From: Cellvibrionaceae bacterium
GTDB taxonomy: Bacteria > Pseudomonadota > Gammaproteobacteria > Pseudomonadales > Cellvibrionaceae
DNA length: 64,000 nt
Direction: 5' to 3'
Assembly (NCBI GenBank): GCA_025800365.1
Contig: JAOXRT010000081.1
Coordinates: 1-64,000, forward strand
The first letter of the stretch is position 1. Each line of letters begins with the position of its first letter. The translations under genes and the position numbers were made by a program. A model generated the notes under the pieces. That model had not been told where the DNA came from and searched no databases. It worked only from the letters and a program-made list of their open reading frames with translations. Shown one piece after another: positions 15,951-25,224 of this stretch.

Positions 15951-16877
15951 CTAGGCTACTGTCTTGCTGCTGTCTATCAGGTCTTTGATTCCAGCCACTG
16001 AGCCAATAACGCTTGAGGCTTCTAGAGGCATCATGATGACTTTGGAGTTATCTGCGCTGGCAATTTCACCTAAAGCATCGACATATTTTTGAGCTACGAA
16101 GTAGTTAATCGCCTTCGCATCACCTTCAGCGATAGCGGCACTCACCATTTGGGTCGCCTTCGCTTCAGCCTCTGCCTCACGCTCACGCGCCTCAGCTTCT
16201 AAGAAAGCAGACTGACGCTCGCCTTCAGCTTTTAAGATCTGTGAACGCTTTTCACCCTCAGCTACATTAATCGCCGCTTCACGCTCACCTTCAGCCAATA
16301 GAATTTGAGCTCGCTTTTCACGCTCTGCTTTCATCTGGTTGGCCATCGAATCAATTAGATCTCTCGGCGGAGTAATATCTTTAATCTCGATTCGGTTTAC
16401 CTTAATACCCCAAGGGTTAGTCGCTTCATCGACCTTGGTTAATAAGGCCGTATTGATCGTATCCCTATTAGAAAGCATGGCATCTAGTTCCATCGAACCC
16501 AGTACCGCACGAATATTGGTCATAACCAGATTCTGCATCGCGCGCTCCAGGTTATTCACCTCATAAGAGGCCTTTACCGGATCCAACACCTGATAAAAAC
16601 AAACCGCATCGGTGGTCACCATGGCGTTATCTGCCGAAATCACTTCCTGGGGCTGCACATCAAGTACCTGTTCCATAACAATTTGCTTATGACCAATACT
16701 GTCCACTAACGGGACGATCAACTTCAAACCCGGTTTCAAAGTCCGGGTATATTTGCCAAAACGCTCTACCGTCCACTCCTCACCTTGGGGAACCTGTCGC
16801 ACCCCTTTAAAGATAAGAACGACACCAAAAGCCACAACAGCCCACACAAATACATTCACATCAAACATAACATTCAC
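15951..16877 (-). CDS. SPFH/Band 7 (stomatin/paraslipin, QmcA-like) membrane protein
   Basis: 308 residues. One N-terminal membrane span (VFVWAVVAFGVVLIFKG) is followed by the Band 7 domain starting VPQGEEWTVERFGKYTRTLK. A long charged helix rich in EREAAINVAEGEKRSQILKA-type repeats mediates oligomerisation, and the tail is hydrophobic. It forms large ring-like assemblies at the inner membrane and partners with NfeD and often with FtsH-type quality control. Operon with the nfeD gene 81 bases downstream. Confidence 0.92.
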   Translation of the reverse strand: MNVMFDVNVFVWAVVAFGVVLIFKGVRQVPQGEEWTVERFGKYTRTLKPGLKLIVPLVDSIGHKQIVMEQVLDVQPQEVISADNAMVTTDAVCFYQVLDPVKASYEVNNLERAMQNLVMTNIRAVLGSMELDAMLSNRDTINTALLTKVDEATNPWGIKVNRIEIKDITPPRDLIDSMANQMKAEREKRAQILLAEGEREAAINVAEGEKRSQILKAEGERQSAFLEAEAREREAEAEAKATQMVSAAIAEGDAKAINYFVAQKYVDALGEIASADNSKVIMMPLEASSVIGSVAGIKDLIDSSKTVA

Positions 16878-17017
16878 CTGTTATTAATCTTTTTTGTTAC
16901 ATATTCTTAACGCGAAATGAATATTATGAGAAAAATAATTTAAAAGCAATTATTGTTACGTATAATTAACAAATATTGGCGCGTAGAACAGCAAACTACT
17001 CAAAGAGCGATCAAATA

Positions 17018-17299
17018 ATGAGCAAGATATTCAATAGCCCAGAGATGACCGAAACAATTCGACGCTACTTCGCCATAGAAAAGAATATGCGCGGTTTGGA
17101 TTACAGAGAATTGAGCCGCCGCTTAGCAGAAGCGGGAGTCGAGCAATCAGAAGGAAATTTAAGAGTTAAAATGACCACTGGAAAGTTAGGAACCCCGCTG
17201 TTTTTGCATCTACTGATGGCAATGGGGGTCAAACAGTTAGATATGGAACAAATAGATACTATTTACCAACAGGTGTGCACTGATCTAGCTGATAATTAG
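17018..17299 (+). CDS. DUF6471-type small protein
   Basis: 93 residues from ATG 17018. An upstream TTG at 16976 is a poorer start. The pattern RGLDYRELSRRLAEAGVEQS, followed by EGNLRVKMTTGKLGTPLFLH, resembles DUF6471 proteins, which look like a lambda-repressor-type helix-turn-helix without proven function. It is divergent from the SPFH gene. DNA binding is plausible but not shown. Confidence 0.7.
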   Translation: MSKIFNSPEMTETIRRYFAIEKNMRGLDYRELSRRLAEAGVEQSEGNLRVKMTTGKLGTPLFLHLLMAMGVKQLDMEQIDTIYQQVCTDLADN

Positions 17300-17654
17300 T
17301 CATACGGCTTTTAACAGTAAGCTTCGAAATAAGGCGCGAATTAGAGCCAATGGCGCCTAATTAACTTTTATTAACCTTCGGCGATTAGACTTTTTATTTA
17401 TAAACGAAATTAAAAATAGAAAATAAAGTTATTCTGGGCCTAATTTATAGGTCAATTCCGACCATTCTCTGTCAATTTCACCCTTTTTCATTAACCCTGA
17501 CTATACTCACCAATAATTACCGGTGATAACAAGAAATAGCTCGTATTCACTGCCTTATGCTTTTATTACACTGATTGCATTGCAGTACCACCTGTAATAG
17601 TCATCTCACGATGAACTCGCTACATAAATATAATAATTGCGGAGGAAATCCCAC
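17300..17654. other. Leader region of the second TonB receptor
   Basis: No gene visible. A weak inverted repeat AGGCGC/GCGCCT (17332-17358) follows the DUF6471 gene. The remainder is AT-rich and presumably holds the receptor promoter. I saw no riboswitch core. Confidence 0.4.
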
Positions 17655-20300
17655 GTGTTGATACACAACCACGCCCGTAAAAAGTTGCTGCCATTGGCAG
17701 TTTCAATGATTACCCTTGGCCTTTCTCAAACCGGCATAGCACAGGACCAGCAGTCTGCCGGTGAAATTGAAGAGGTTATGGTTACTGGTTCCTATATTAA
17801 AAGCAGCCCAGGGGACGCCGTTGTTCCCGTTCAAGTCATGGGCCGCGAAGATTTAGATGCTATTGGAGCCACTACAGTTGCTGATGTTATCGCTAAATTA
17901 GCGATCAGCTCTGGCTCTGAAAACCAATCAGATTCATTCACCCAAGGCTCGACCCAGGGTACCTCAAACGTCAACTTACGCGGCCTAGGCTTAAGCTCTA
18001 CGCTGGTCTTGATTAACGGCCGTCGCCAAACCATTTCCGGCTCACTGACCAACGATGGTAGTGTGTTTGTTGATACCAGTACGATTCCTGCAGAAGCTTT
18101 GGAACGTGTTGAAGTATTAAAGGAAGGTGCTGCATCGACTTATGGTTCTGATGCTATTGCGGGCGTTGTGAACTTCATTCTCCGCAAAGATTTTGAAGGC
18201 TTAGAGGTAAACCTAGGCTATCAAACTACCCACGACGATGACCAAGAAGACCGAGATGTAGGTTTTATTTGGGGTGGCGGAAACGATAAAACTCACGTGA
18301 CCATTTCTGGCCACTTTTTAGATCGTACTCCACTTAGCGTTGCTGATCGCCCAGAATTGGCCGACAACGCCATCAGTAGTTTAGGCACAACTTTCTTGCC
18401 GGTTGCCCCAGTAACCGTTCCTGACGGCCCTTACGCTGGTAGCTATAGCCCATTTGAAAACGTACCTTTAGCCGGTTGTACCGATACCGCTGGGGGCGTT
18501 TTAATCCCTCAGCCTAGCGGACAACGTTGTGGCTTCCATTATGGCCCACGTTTTAACTTGGTTAACACGGAACACCGTAGACAGATATATACCAATTTAA
18601 CCCATGAGTTTGATAACGGTATGGAGCTGTTTGCCGAAGCCGGCTGGGCTAACAACAATGTGGAAGACAACCCACAGTCACCAAGTTACCCTTACCTATC
18701 GTTCCCAGTAATTTTGCCAAATCACCCGGGTAATCCATTTGGTGCCCCAGTTGTATGGCTCGGTCGTCCTCTAGGTGCTGGATTCCCATCGCCGAATGCA
18801 CCACGTGAGAATGACAACCGTCGATTCTCGGTTAATCTTACCGGTGAGTTTGATAATGGCTGGTCATTCGATACGGCGCTGACCTACTCCCAGAACAAAT
18901 ACCGTCAGATTCAGCCAGATACTATTCAGTCTCGCCTAAATGCCGCTTTGGCTGGCCAAGGTGGTCCGAATGGTGATCAGTACTTTGACCCATTCAACCC
19001 TGCCAATAACAGCCAAGAGTTGATTGATTATCTGTCTTACGATACTGACACTCAGCGTACTACTGACCTACTCGTATGGGACGCTGTTGTTGCCGGTGAA
19101 ATGTTTGAAATGTCTGGCGGAACCGCCGGTTTCGCTTTCGGTGTTCAAGCGCGCCAAGAGAAATATGAAGTTGAAACCGACGATCTTTACGAAATCACTT
19201 TCGACGCAAACGGTAACCCAATCCCAGTTGACCTAATCTTCTTGGGTGGTGTTTCTGAGGTTAAAACGGATCGCAGCAGCTACGCAGTATTTGCTGAAAC
19301 CAAGCTTCCAGTCACCGAAGACCTAGAGGTCACTGCGGCTTTGCGTTATGAAAAACTAGATAACGACAACAGTCTTGATCCTAAGATCGCCATGCGTTGG
19401 CAATTGAGCGATCAGTGGATTGCCAGGGCTTCTGTGTCTACGTCTTTCCGTGAGCCATCACTGTCTCAGTTAAACGCTACCGCAGTAAGCTTGCAGGGTA
19501 TCCAAGACTTTAACCCAGACGGAACACCTAAAGGTGGTGTTGCCTTTATCCGTGTTGCTTCTCAAGGTGCAGCTGACCTGACCCCTGAAGAGTCCACTAA
19601 CTACAACCTGGGTTTAATCTTCCAGCCTACGGATGATCTAGAACTGAAGCTAGATTACTGGCGTGTAGATTATGAAGATCTAATTACCCAGCAAAGTGCT
19701 CAAGGTATTGTGATTGCCAACCCGAATGACCCTAATGTTATTCGTACACCTAATGGCCAGCTAATTGGTATCAATACTCGTTACTTCAACTCCTCAAATG
19801 TGGAAGTTGATGGTTTGGATTTTGAAACCACTTGGAGCTTGGGTGATGCTTGGTCTGTTAAAGCTAACTTATCGCACTTCTTAAACTACGACCTTACCCT
19901 AGCGGATGGCCGTACTGTTGAAGCCGCGGGTTTCTTTAACCACGATAACTTCGCACGCTCACTGCCTGAAACAAAAGCGAATATGATTGTAAGCTGGATT
20001 GATGAAGATCAACGTGCCAACTTGGTACTGAACTACATCTCTAGTTACGAAACCACTCGCGAGGTTCCAGCAGGTGAGAGTCAAAATATTGATTCTTATG
20101 TGACACTAGATGCGAACTACAGCATTAACTTGCCATTGGGCTTCACCGACGATTCTGAAACCACATTAACCTTTGGTATCAAGAACTTGTTAGATGAAGA
20201 GCCACCACGCGTATACGATGCAGCGAACTATAGCTACGATCCTAAACAGCATAGCCCGCTAGGTCGTACCTTATACGCCAAGGCTAAGTTCCGCTTCTAA
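17655..20300 (+). CDS. TonB-dependent receptor (large, unknown substrate)
   Basis: About 881 residues. GGAGGA at 17641-17646 points to GTG 17655 (or TTG 17658) as the start. A TTG at 17637 would lie upstream of that site. A signal peptide (LLPLAVSMITLGLSQTGIA) precedes the segment EIEEVMVTGSYIK. The plug motif ERVEVLKEGAASTYGSDAIA and the RGLGLSSTLVLINGRR motif are typical of the oligosaccharide/peptide-type receptor branch. The barrel ends LYAKAKFRF. Codon use is the smoothest of the three receptors, suggesting high expression. It is a single-gene unit closed by a strong terminator. Confidence 0.92.
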   Translation: MLIHNHARKKLLPLAVSMITLGLSQTGIAQDQQSAGEIEEVMVTGSYIKSSPGDAVVPVQVMGREDLDAIGATTVADVIAKLAISSGSENQSDSFTQGSTQGTSNVNLRGLGLSSTLVLINGRRQTISGSLTNDGSVFVDTSTIPAEALERVEVLKEGAASTYGSDAIAGVVNFILRKDFEGLEVNLGYQTTHDDDQEDRDVGFIWGGGNDKTHVTISGHFLDRTPLSVADRPELADNAISSLGTTFLPVAPVTVPDGPYAGSYSPFENVPLAGCTDTAGGVLIPQPSGQRCGFHYGPRFNLVNTEHRRQIYTNLTHEFDNGMELFAEAGWANNNVEDNPQSPSYPYLSFPVILPNHPGNPFGAPVVWLGRPLGAGFPSPNAPRENDNRRFSVNLTGEFDNGWSFDTALTYSQNKYRQIQPDTIQSRLNAALAGQGGPNGDQYFDPFNPANNSQELIDYLSYDTDTQRTTDLLVWDAVVAGEMFEMSGGTAGFAFGVQARQEKYEVETDDLYEITFDANGNPIPVDLIFLGGVSEVKTDRSSYAVFAETKLPVTEDLEVTAALRYEKLDNDNSLDPKIAMRWQLSDQWIARASVSTSFREPSLSQLNATAVSLQGIQDFNPDGTPKGGVAFIRVASQGAADLTPEESTNYNLGLIFQPTDDLELKLDYWRVDYEDLITQQSAQGIVIANPNDPNVIRTPNGQLIGINTRYFNSSNVEVDGLDFETTWSLGDAWSVKANLSHFLNYDLTLADGRTVEAAGFFNHDNFARSLPETKANMIVSWIDEDQRANLVLNYISSYETTREVPAGESQNIDSYVTLDANYSINLPLGFTDDSETTLTFGIKNLLDEEPPRVYDAANYSYDPKQHSPLGRTLYAKAKFRF

Positions 20301-20333
20301 TACACTTGTAGTTTTTACATCGATCTCACTTGA

Positions 20334-20359
20334 AAGCGGCCAAATGGCCGCTTTTTTTA
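20334..20359 (+). terminator. Strong intrinsic terminator of the TonB receptor gene
   Basis: AAGCGGCC / GGCCGCTT with a 4-base loop and seven T. Confidence 0.92.
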
Positions 20360-20491
20360 TCATTACAATCTCTGAGATTCCCTCACTCTAAACTTCTACC
20401 AAGATTGCCAAACATAACTTATAGCAATCTTACAACCGTTTATCGAAAGCGGTGCTATAATTGTCTTTTTAGGCTAAGCACTGGCATAACC

Positions 20492-20806
20492 GTGAAACCT
20501 ACCAAGACCAAAGCGGAAATTCGCACGGAGATAGAGGATCAGATTGAGCAATTTCTCCGCCATGGAGGAAAGGTGGCCAGCTATCAGAAAGGTGCAAGTG
20601 GCTTAGCAGATGGTGCCAGTATCCAAAATAGCTTTAGCCCGCGACAAGTTCAGAGTCGTACACCTGTGGTTGATGTGGTCAAAGCCATTGATTCTCGTCG
20701 GCAACCTCAAAAGGCCCCTGTCGCCAAGCGCAGACCCAAGAAGATTTTGTTAAAAGATGACTTTGGAGACCCAATCCGCTGGGTTTGGCAAGACAGCAAA
20801 GCTTAA
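20492..20806 (+). CDS. Small basic protein of unknown function
   Basis: 104 residues from GTG 20492 (VKPTKTKAEIRTEIEDQIEQ). The longer frame from 20330 overlaps the terminator and is not credible. The short motif IEQFLRHGGKVASYQKG recalls the EEFLSRGGKV segment of the RNA-polymerase-binding protein SutA of Pseudomonas. The rest differs: it has no acidic N-terminus, and it has a basic linker KRRPKKILLKDDFGDPIRWV. It is probably cytoplasmic and partly disordered. Function unknown, and the SutA likeness is only a lead. Confidence 0.55.
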   Translation: MKPTKTKAEIRTEIEDQIEQFLRHGGKVASYQKGASGLADGASIQNSFSPRQVQSRTPVVDVVKAIDSRRQPQKAPVAKRRPKKILLKDDFGDPIRWVWQDSKA

Positions 20807-21162
20807 AGTCATTAATAGGTAGCCGCTCTCCACTGCTTCCTACTCCTCCCTCTAAAACTCGAAATAATCATCAACTCTTAAATAATTACCCATTCATTAG
20901 TGCGGATATTATCCCTGCTATTTATTCACAATCTCGTTCTTTGCGACTGATTTTCATTAAATGCCCCCTTTTCTCTTCTCGAATTGAACAAAGCAGCCGA
21001 TACTCAATCTTAAGATATAACTAAGCGACAGGTCCCAGCTCAGAGCTAAACAGCTCTTAAATACCAAATTCGATAAGCTATGCACTTCAGTTTGCATACA
21101 GAGTTAGGTCATTAGAGTACGGCGCAATATACGCTCGCTAGCTGCGGGAAACAGCCCATCCA
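20807..21162. other. Intergenic stretch, nothing recognised
   Basis: No credible gene or strong repeat. It presumably contains the promoter of the REC-EAL gene. Confidence 0.4.
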
Positions 21163-22395
21163 ATGCTGTCTGGAAATACAAATATGATGCAAGGCTTTGC
21201 CACACTAAGATGCTTACTGGTAGATGATGACCCTGGAACGCTACTCATACTGAAGCGCCAGCTCGTTGCCTTAGGCATTTTCCAAATAGATGTGTGTAAC
21301 AATTCCTGCGCCGCGCTAAAGAAACTACAGCCTGATAGTAAATACGACATTGTATTTTCTGATTTAAATATGCCCGGCGTTGATGGCATTGAGCTCATCC
21401 GACATATTTATCAACTGAAGCTTTCTTGTGCATTAGTTTTAGTCAGCGGCGAAGACCCACGAATAATCAACAGCATCAGCCATCTTGCCAGAGAACAGGG
21501 CTTACAGTTCCTTGGCGCCATCGAAAAGCCTTTTGAGCAAGAAGATGTAGAAAAGTTGCTACATAAATTCAATGTTAACTTTGAGCTAGAACTCGAAAAA
21601 GACAGGCCAAACGTTAGCATTTCAGAAATTAGGCAAGCTATTTTAAACAAAGAGATCGAAGCCTATTTTCAACCACAAATATGCGTAAAAACAGGCCGGC
21701 TTATTGGAGCTGAAGCCTTAGCTCACTGGCGACACCCCAGCAAAGGGCTCATCACGGCTGATCACTTTATTCCCCTAGCCGAACGCCACGGCCTCATCCA
21801 ACTCATTGGGCACTACATATTGGATTTCTGTTGTATTCAGTTAAAACAATGGCAAGCCAACGGTATCGACATTACCCTGTCCATTAATATCTCACCACTG
21901 CACTTAAACAGATTGGATCTACCTGATGTTTTATGCAGCATGGCTAAATTTCACGGCATTCAACCGCAAAAATTGATTATTGAATTAACAGAAGCCAGCA
22001 TGCTAGAGGATCTAAGCACCAGTATCGATATTCTATCTAGGTTACGCCTGCGTGGATTTCAACTATCGATTGACGATTACGGTACCGGGCACTCTTCTTT
22101 AGATAAGCTGCAACAGATACCGTTTAACGAATTAAAGATTGACCGCAGCTTCATCAAATATGCCAGCGACAATGAAGCCAGTCGAAGAATACTTGAAGCT
22201 ACGGTAGACCTCGCTAAAAAACTGCATTTAAAATGCGTCGCAGAGGGTGTGGAGTTTGAATCCGACTGGGAGATGGTGAGCAGCTTACAGTGCGATATTG
22301 CCCAAGGCTTCTTTATATCACGCCCGATGCCAGCGGCAGATTTTTTACCTTGGGTAAAGAACCAGCAGGCAAATCGTATCGCATTAGGCGCCTAA
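21163..22395 (+). CDS. REC-EAL response regulator, probable cyclic-di-GMP phosphodiesterase
   Basis: 410 residues. The N-terminal receiver (CLLVDDDPGTLLILKRQL) has the acceptor Asp in DIVFSDLNMPGVDG. The EAL domain (from about residue 160) retains the catalytic signatures: EAL in GAEALAHWRHP, NISPLHL, ELTEAS, IDDYGTGHSS, the Lys in NELKIDRSF, and EGVE. It should therefore hydrolyse cyclic-di-GMP under control of receiver phosphorylation, as in RocR/PvrR. The kinase is not adjacent. The start could be 21163 or the ATG at 21184/21187. Confidence 0.88.
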   Translation: MLSGNTNMMQGFATLRCLLVDDDPGTLLILKRQLVALGIFQIDVCNNSCAALKKLQPDSKYDIVFSDLNMPGVDGIELIRHIYQLKLSCALVLVSGEDPRIINSISHLAREQGLQFLGAIEKPFEQEDVEKLLHKFNVNFELELEKDRPNVSISEIRQAILNKEIEAYFQPQICVKTGRLIGAEALAHWRHPSKGLITADHFIPLAERHGLIQLIGHYILDFCCIQLKQWQANGIDITLSINISPLHLNRLDLPDVLCSMAKFHGIQPQKLIIELTEASMLEDLSTSIDILSRLRLRGFQLSIDDYGTGHSSLDKLQQIPFNELKIDRSFIKYASDNEASRRILEATVDLAKKLHLKCVAEGVEFESDWEMVSSLQCDIAQGFFISRPMPAADFLPWVKNQQANRIALGA

Positions 22396-22400
22396 AAGAA

Positions 22401-22592
22401 TCACACCAAACCCGCGTCGATAGCAATCCAGTAACTGATACCACTCAATACCGTTAAAACTAAAATTACCATCGCCAGCAAGCGCAAGGGTTTAAAGGGC
22501 TCCCTTTCTACACTATTCACGCCTGAAGACACAAACTTATCGACCTTTGCTTGATCTTCAGGGCTTAACTTCGGCTCATCGTTATTATTCAT
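22401..22592 (-). CDS. DUF3094-family small membrane protein
   Basis: 63 residues. The polar N-terminus (LSPEDQAKVDKFVSSGVNSVEREPFKP) is typical of the family, followed by one C-terminal membrane span. Function unknown. It follows the exonuclease III gene by 30 bases on the same strand and is probably cotranscribed. Confidence 0.8.
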   Translation of the reverse strand: MNNNDEPKLSPEDQAKVDKFVSSGVNSVEREPFKPLRLLAMVILVLTVLSGISYWIAIDAGLV

Positions 22593-22622
22593 ATTTGGCC
22601 TACATTCGTTAAAATCTGCTGA

Positions 22623-23396
22623 TTATCTTAACACCAATTTATAATCTATCCACATTGGCGCATGATCGGAAAATCTAGGTTCGCGTTGTATATGCCAATC
22701 ATAAGCCTTCTTGGCGATATTAGGTGTTACCACATGGTAGTCCAGACGCCAGCCCACATCCTTAGCGAAAGCCTGTCCTCGGTTGGACCACCAGGTATAA
22801 ACCTCTTCATCGGTTAATTGGCGAAACACATCCACCCAACCAAATTCATCATAGATTTTATCTAGCCAGGCACGCTCTTCTGGCAAAAAGCCCGAATTCT
22901 TACGGTTACCCCGCCAGTTTTTAAGGTCAATCTCTTTATGGCAAATATTCCAATCGGCGCAGATAATATACTTCTCACCACTGGCCATCATTTCTTGTAA
23001 GCGAGCTTCGAATAAATCTAGAAAACGATACTTCTTTTCTTGTGCCGCTTCTGAACTAGAACCTGACGGCATGTACAAAGAGATCACAGTGACATTTCTA
23101 AAACGCGCTTCAATCCAACGCCCCTCATTATCGGCCGGATCCCAGCCTAAACCACGAGTAACTTCACGGGGCTTAACCTTGGAATAAATGGCCACGCCGC
23201 TGTAGCCCTTTTTCTCGGCATCAAACAAATAGCGGTGATAACCTTCTGGAAAAAAAATCTCATCATCTAGCTGATGTTCCTGAGCCTTAGTTTCCTGCAC
23301 ACAGAGCACATCCACATCTTGCTCGGCAAACCATTCAAAAAAGCCCTTGCGTGATGCCGCACGAATACCATTGGCGTTAAAACTCATAATCCGCAT
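22623..23396 (-). CDS. xthA: Exodeoxyribonuclease III (AP endonuclease)
   Basis: 257 residues. It repairs abasic sites and trims 3' blocked ends in DNA base-excision repair. It has all the landmarks of the exonuclease III/APE1 fold: MRIMSFNANGIRAA, CVQETKAQEHQ (metal-binding Glu), SLYMPSG, CADWNICH (Asp/Asn pair), and the C-terminal SDHAPMWIDY with the catalytic His. GGAG precedes the ATG. A structured non-coding region lies upstream. Confidence 0.95.
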   Translation of the reverse strand: MRIMSFNANGIRAASRKGFFEWFAEQDVDVLCVQETKAQEHQLDDEIFFPEGYHRYLFDAEKKGYSGVAIYSKVKPREVTRGLGWDPADNEGRWIEARFRNVTVISLYMPSGSSSEAAQEKKYRFLDLFEARLQEMMASGEKYIICADWNICHKEIDLKNWRGNRKNSGFLPEERAWLDKIYDEFGWVDVFRQLTDEEVYTWWSNRGQAFAKDVGWRLDYHVVTPNIAKKAYDWHIQREPRFSDHAPMWIDYKLVLR

Positions 23397-23541
23397 GGCG
23401 GCGCTCCTTAAAAATACGGCTTTAAATTAGAGGCCAGATTAAAACAAATTGCTTGCCAGTTGAAAATAGTCGTACTCATTTTGATAGGCAGATCTGCTTA
23501 AACTAGTGAACGATGTTTTAGCTTGGTTGCGGAGTAAGAAT

Positions 23542-23764
23542 CTAGCTTGGGGGAGTGCTTTGGAGCGACTAGGCTCCTGACAAAACCTTCTGGAGAGGTT
23601 TTGGGCTTGGCCGAAGGCTGAGCGCCTGGACGGCGCGAATCCATGGAACGGGTGGCTGCATGACTATTCTGCTTGGAGCAGAATAGGACTTGCCCGAAAG
23701 GGTGAGTAACTGGATGTTACGAATCCATGCAGCGTTGGAGCAGAAAAGCACTGCCCCAAGCTAG
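23542..23764 (+). ncRNA. Multi-branched structured element with two covarying repeat units (domain 1)
   Basis: A 19-base arm at 23542-23560 pairs with 23746-23764 (18 of 19), closing a multi-branch loop. Inside are a 5-bp hairpin (23562-23577) and two copies of one unit. Each unit has an 8-bp hairpin with a 7-base loop ending TGGAG (23581-23603; 23664-23686), a 7-bp hairpin capped by GAA or GAAA (23606-23622; 23689-23706), a 4-5-bp hairpin with loop TGGAC/TGGAT, and then CGAATCCATG. The stems differ between copies by paired changes (GCGCC/GGCGC versus GTAAC/GTTAC; a G-C swapped for C-G). Wobble pairs are G-U only if the plus strand is the RNA. Transcription is not shown. It could also be a DNA-level palindromic repeat. 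Confidence 0.55.
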
Positions 23765-23777
23765 AATCTGGCCCAGA

Positions 23778-23868
23778 GGCAGAGAATTCAAATGCCCGAC
23801 AATGTGGGCAATCCCGGGTATTTGAATTGATTAGTGCCCTAAGAGTCGGCTCTTAGGGAAGCTCTGCC
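23778..23868 (+). ncRNA. Three-way-junction element (domain 2 of the structured locus)
   Basis: GGCAGAG (23778-23784) pairs with CTCTGCC (23862-23868). It encloses a 14-bp hairpin (arms 23785-23798 and 23815-23828, one G-U on the plus strand) and a perfect 9-bp hairpin CCCTAAGAG-TCGG-CTCTTAGGG (23837-23858, arms from 23837). It starts 13 bases after domain 1 and has the same one-strand wobble bias. It lies between xthA and the thiolase gene, both on the opposite strand. Confidence 0.5.
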
Positions 23869-23908
23869 CGATTAAACAACAGAGAGAGATATAGTTAGGA
23901 AGCGAGTC

Positions 23909-25096
23909 TTAAGCGTTGCGCTCCAACAAAATCGCAATACCCTGACCACCACCAATACACATAGTACATACCGCATAACGGCCATTGGTACGCTCAAGCT
24001 CATAAATCGCTTTTACGGCCATGATGGCGCCGGTGGCACCGACAGGGTGACCTAAGCTAATACCTGAACCATTGGGGTTTACCTTTTCAGAGTCCAACTT
24101 CAGCGCATTGGATACCGACAGAGCCTGTGCTGCAAAGGCTTCATTGGATTCCCAGAAATCGATATCGTCTTTGCTCACACCGGTTTTTTCCAACAGCTGC
24201 TCAACTGCAGGAATTGGGCCCGTGCCCATGATGGCTGGTTCCACACCCGCAACCGCGTAACCTTTAATGGTCGCCCAAGCTTTTAAGCCTTTCTCTTCAG
24301 CGGCCGCCTTTTCCATCAATACCAGAGCCGCAGCACCGTCGTTCAAGCCTGAGGCATTGCCCGCAGTTACCGTGCCGTCTTTTTTGAAGGCTGGGCGCAA
24401 ACCCTGCATGCCTTCAACAGAAGCATCACCACGAACATGCTCATCCTGTGCAAACACCGATGGACGACGCTTATTCTTGCCTTCAACAGGTAAGATTTGT
24501 GATTCGAAGTAGCCGGCATCGATAGCGCGCTGGGCACGTTGATGACTGCTTACCGCCAACTCATCTTGCTGCTCTCGCGTAATCTCAAAACGCTCGGCAA
24601 CATTCTCAGCAGTAACGCCCATGTGATAACCATTCATTGGGCAGCTTAGTACGCCGATCATTGGATCATACATTTCACCATTACCCATGCGCTGACCAAA
24701 ACGAGCACTTGGCAACCAGTAGGGAATATTACTCATGGATTCAGCGCCACCGGCAACGGCCGCATCACAATCACCCAATAGAATCGCTTGCACGGCGGAT
24801 ACAATAGCCTGTAAACCCGAGCCACATAGGCGGTTTACATTATAAGCAGGGGTAGTTTGATCTAAGCCCGCGTTTAATGCCGCAGCGCGACTCATATACA
24901 TATCACGACGATCGCCCGCCACAACGGTACCAAATACACAGTGACCGATATCCGCTTTTGCCGCACCCGAACGCTCTAGAGCTTCCTCGGTTACCATGCT
25001 GGCAAGCTCTACCGCATTAAAATCTTTTAGGCTGCCACCAAAACTACCCACGGCGGTGCGCACGCCACTTAAAATAACAACTTCTCTTTGACTCAT
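23909..25096 (-). CDS. Thiolase family acetyl-CoA acyltransferase
   Basis: 395 residues from ATG 25096. A TTG at 25108 is a weaker start, since the GAGG binding site lies between them. It catalyses thiolytic cleavage (or condensation) of beta-ketoacyl-CoA. The acyl-accepting Cys is in NRLCGSGLQAI, then GGAESMSNIPYW, the catalytic His in GHPVGATGAI, and the second Cys in CTMCIGGGQGIA. It lies downstream of an acyl-CoA dehydrogenase gene on the same strand but beyond a terminator. Whether it serves degradation or acetoacetyl-CoA synthesis cannot be told. Confidence 0.93.
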   Translation of the reverse strand: MSQREVVILSGVRTAVGSFGGSLKDFNAVELASMVTEEALERSGAAKADIGHCVFGTVVAGDRRDMYMSRAAALNAGLDQTTPAYNVNRLCGSGLQAIVSAVQAILLGDCDAAVAGGAESMSNIPYWLPSARFGQRMGNGEMYDPMIGVLSCPMNGYHMGVTAENVAERFEITREQQDELAVSSHQRAQRAIDAGYFESQILPVEGKNKRRPSVFAQDEHVRGDASVEGMQGLRPAFKKDGTVTAGNASGLNDGAAALVLMEKAAAEEKGLKAWATIKGYAVAGVEPAIMGTGPIPAVEQLLEKTGVSKDDIDFWESNEAFAAQALSVSNALKLDSEKVNPNGSGISLGHPVGATGAIMAVKAIYELERTNGRYAVCTMCIGGGQGIAILLERNA

Positions 25097-25186
25097 TGTC
25101 TGCCTCAACTTTCTGGCTAATGTGTAAATATCATGTGTTGTCTTAACTGGGATTTATACAAGCTGCGCTTGCCACCCAGAAAAGAA

Positions 25187-25208
25187 AAAAGCCCCTTGCG
25201 GGGCTTTT
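25187..25208 (-). terminator. Intrinsic terminator of the acyl-CoA dehydrogenase gene
   Basis: AAAAGCCCC / GGGGCTTTT with a 4-base loop. On the minus strand the stem runs into TTTTTTCTTTTC. It separates the dehydrogenase from the thiolase gene. Confidence 0.9.
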
Positions 25209-25224
25209 ACTAAATAAATATCGC

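Noticed and set aside
17300-17654. Riboswitch upstream of the TonB receptor
   Set aside because: I looked for a cobalamin-type core and found none. Only a weak inverted repeat is present.
20330-20491. N-terminal extension of the small basic protein
   Set aside because: It would begin inside the terminator of the TonB receptor gene. GTG 20492 is the sensible start.
23569-23751. Minus-strand open frame of 60 codons over the structured locus
   Set aside because: The frame follows repeat units and hairpins. The paired changes fit RNA or DNA structure, not protein coding.
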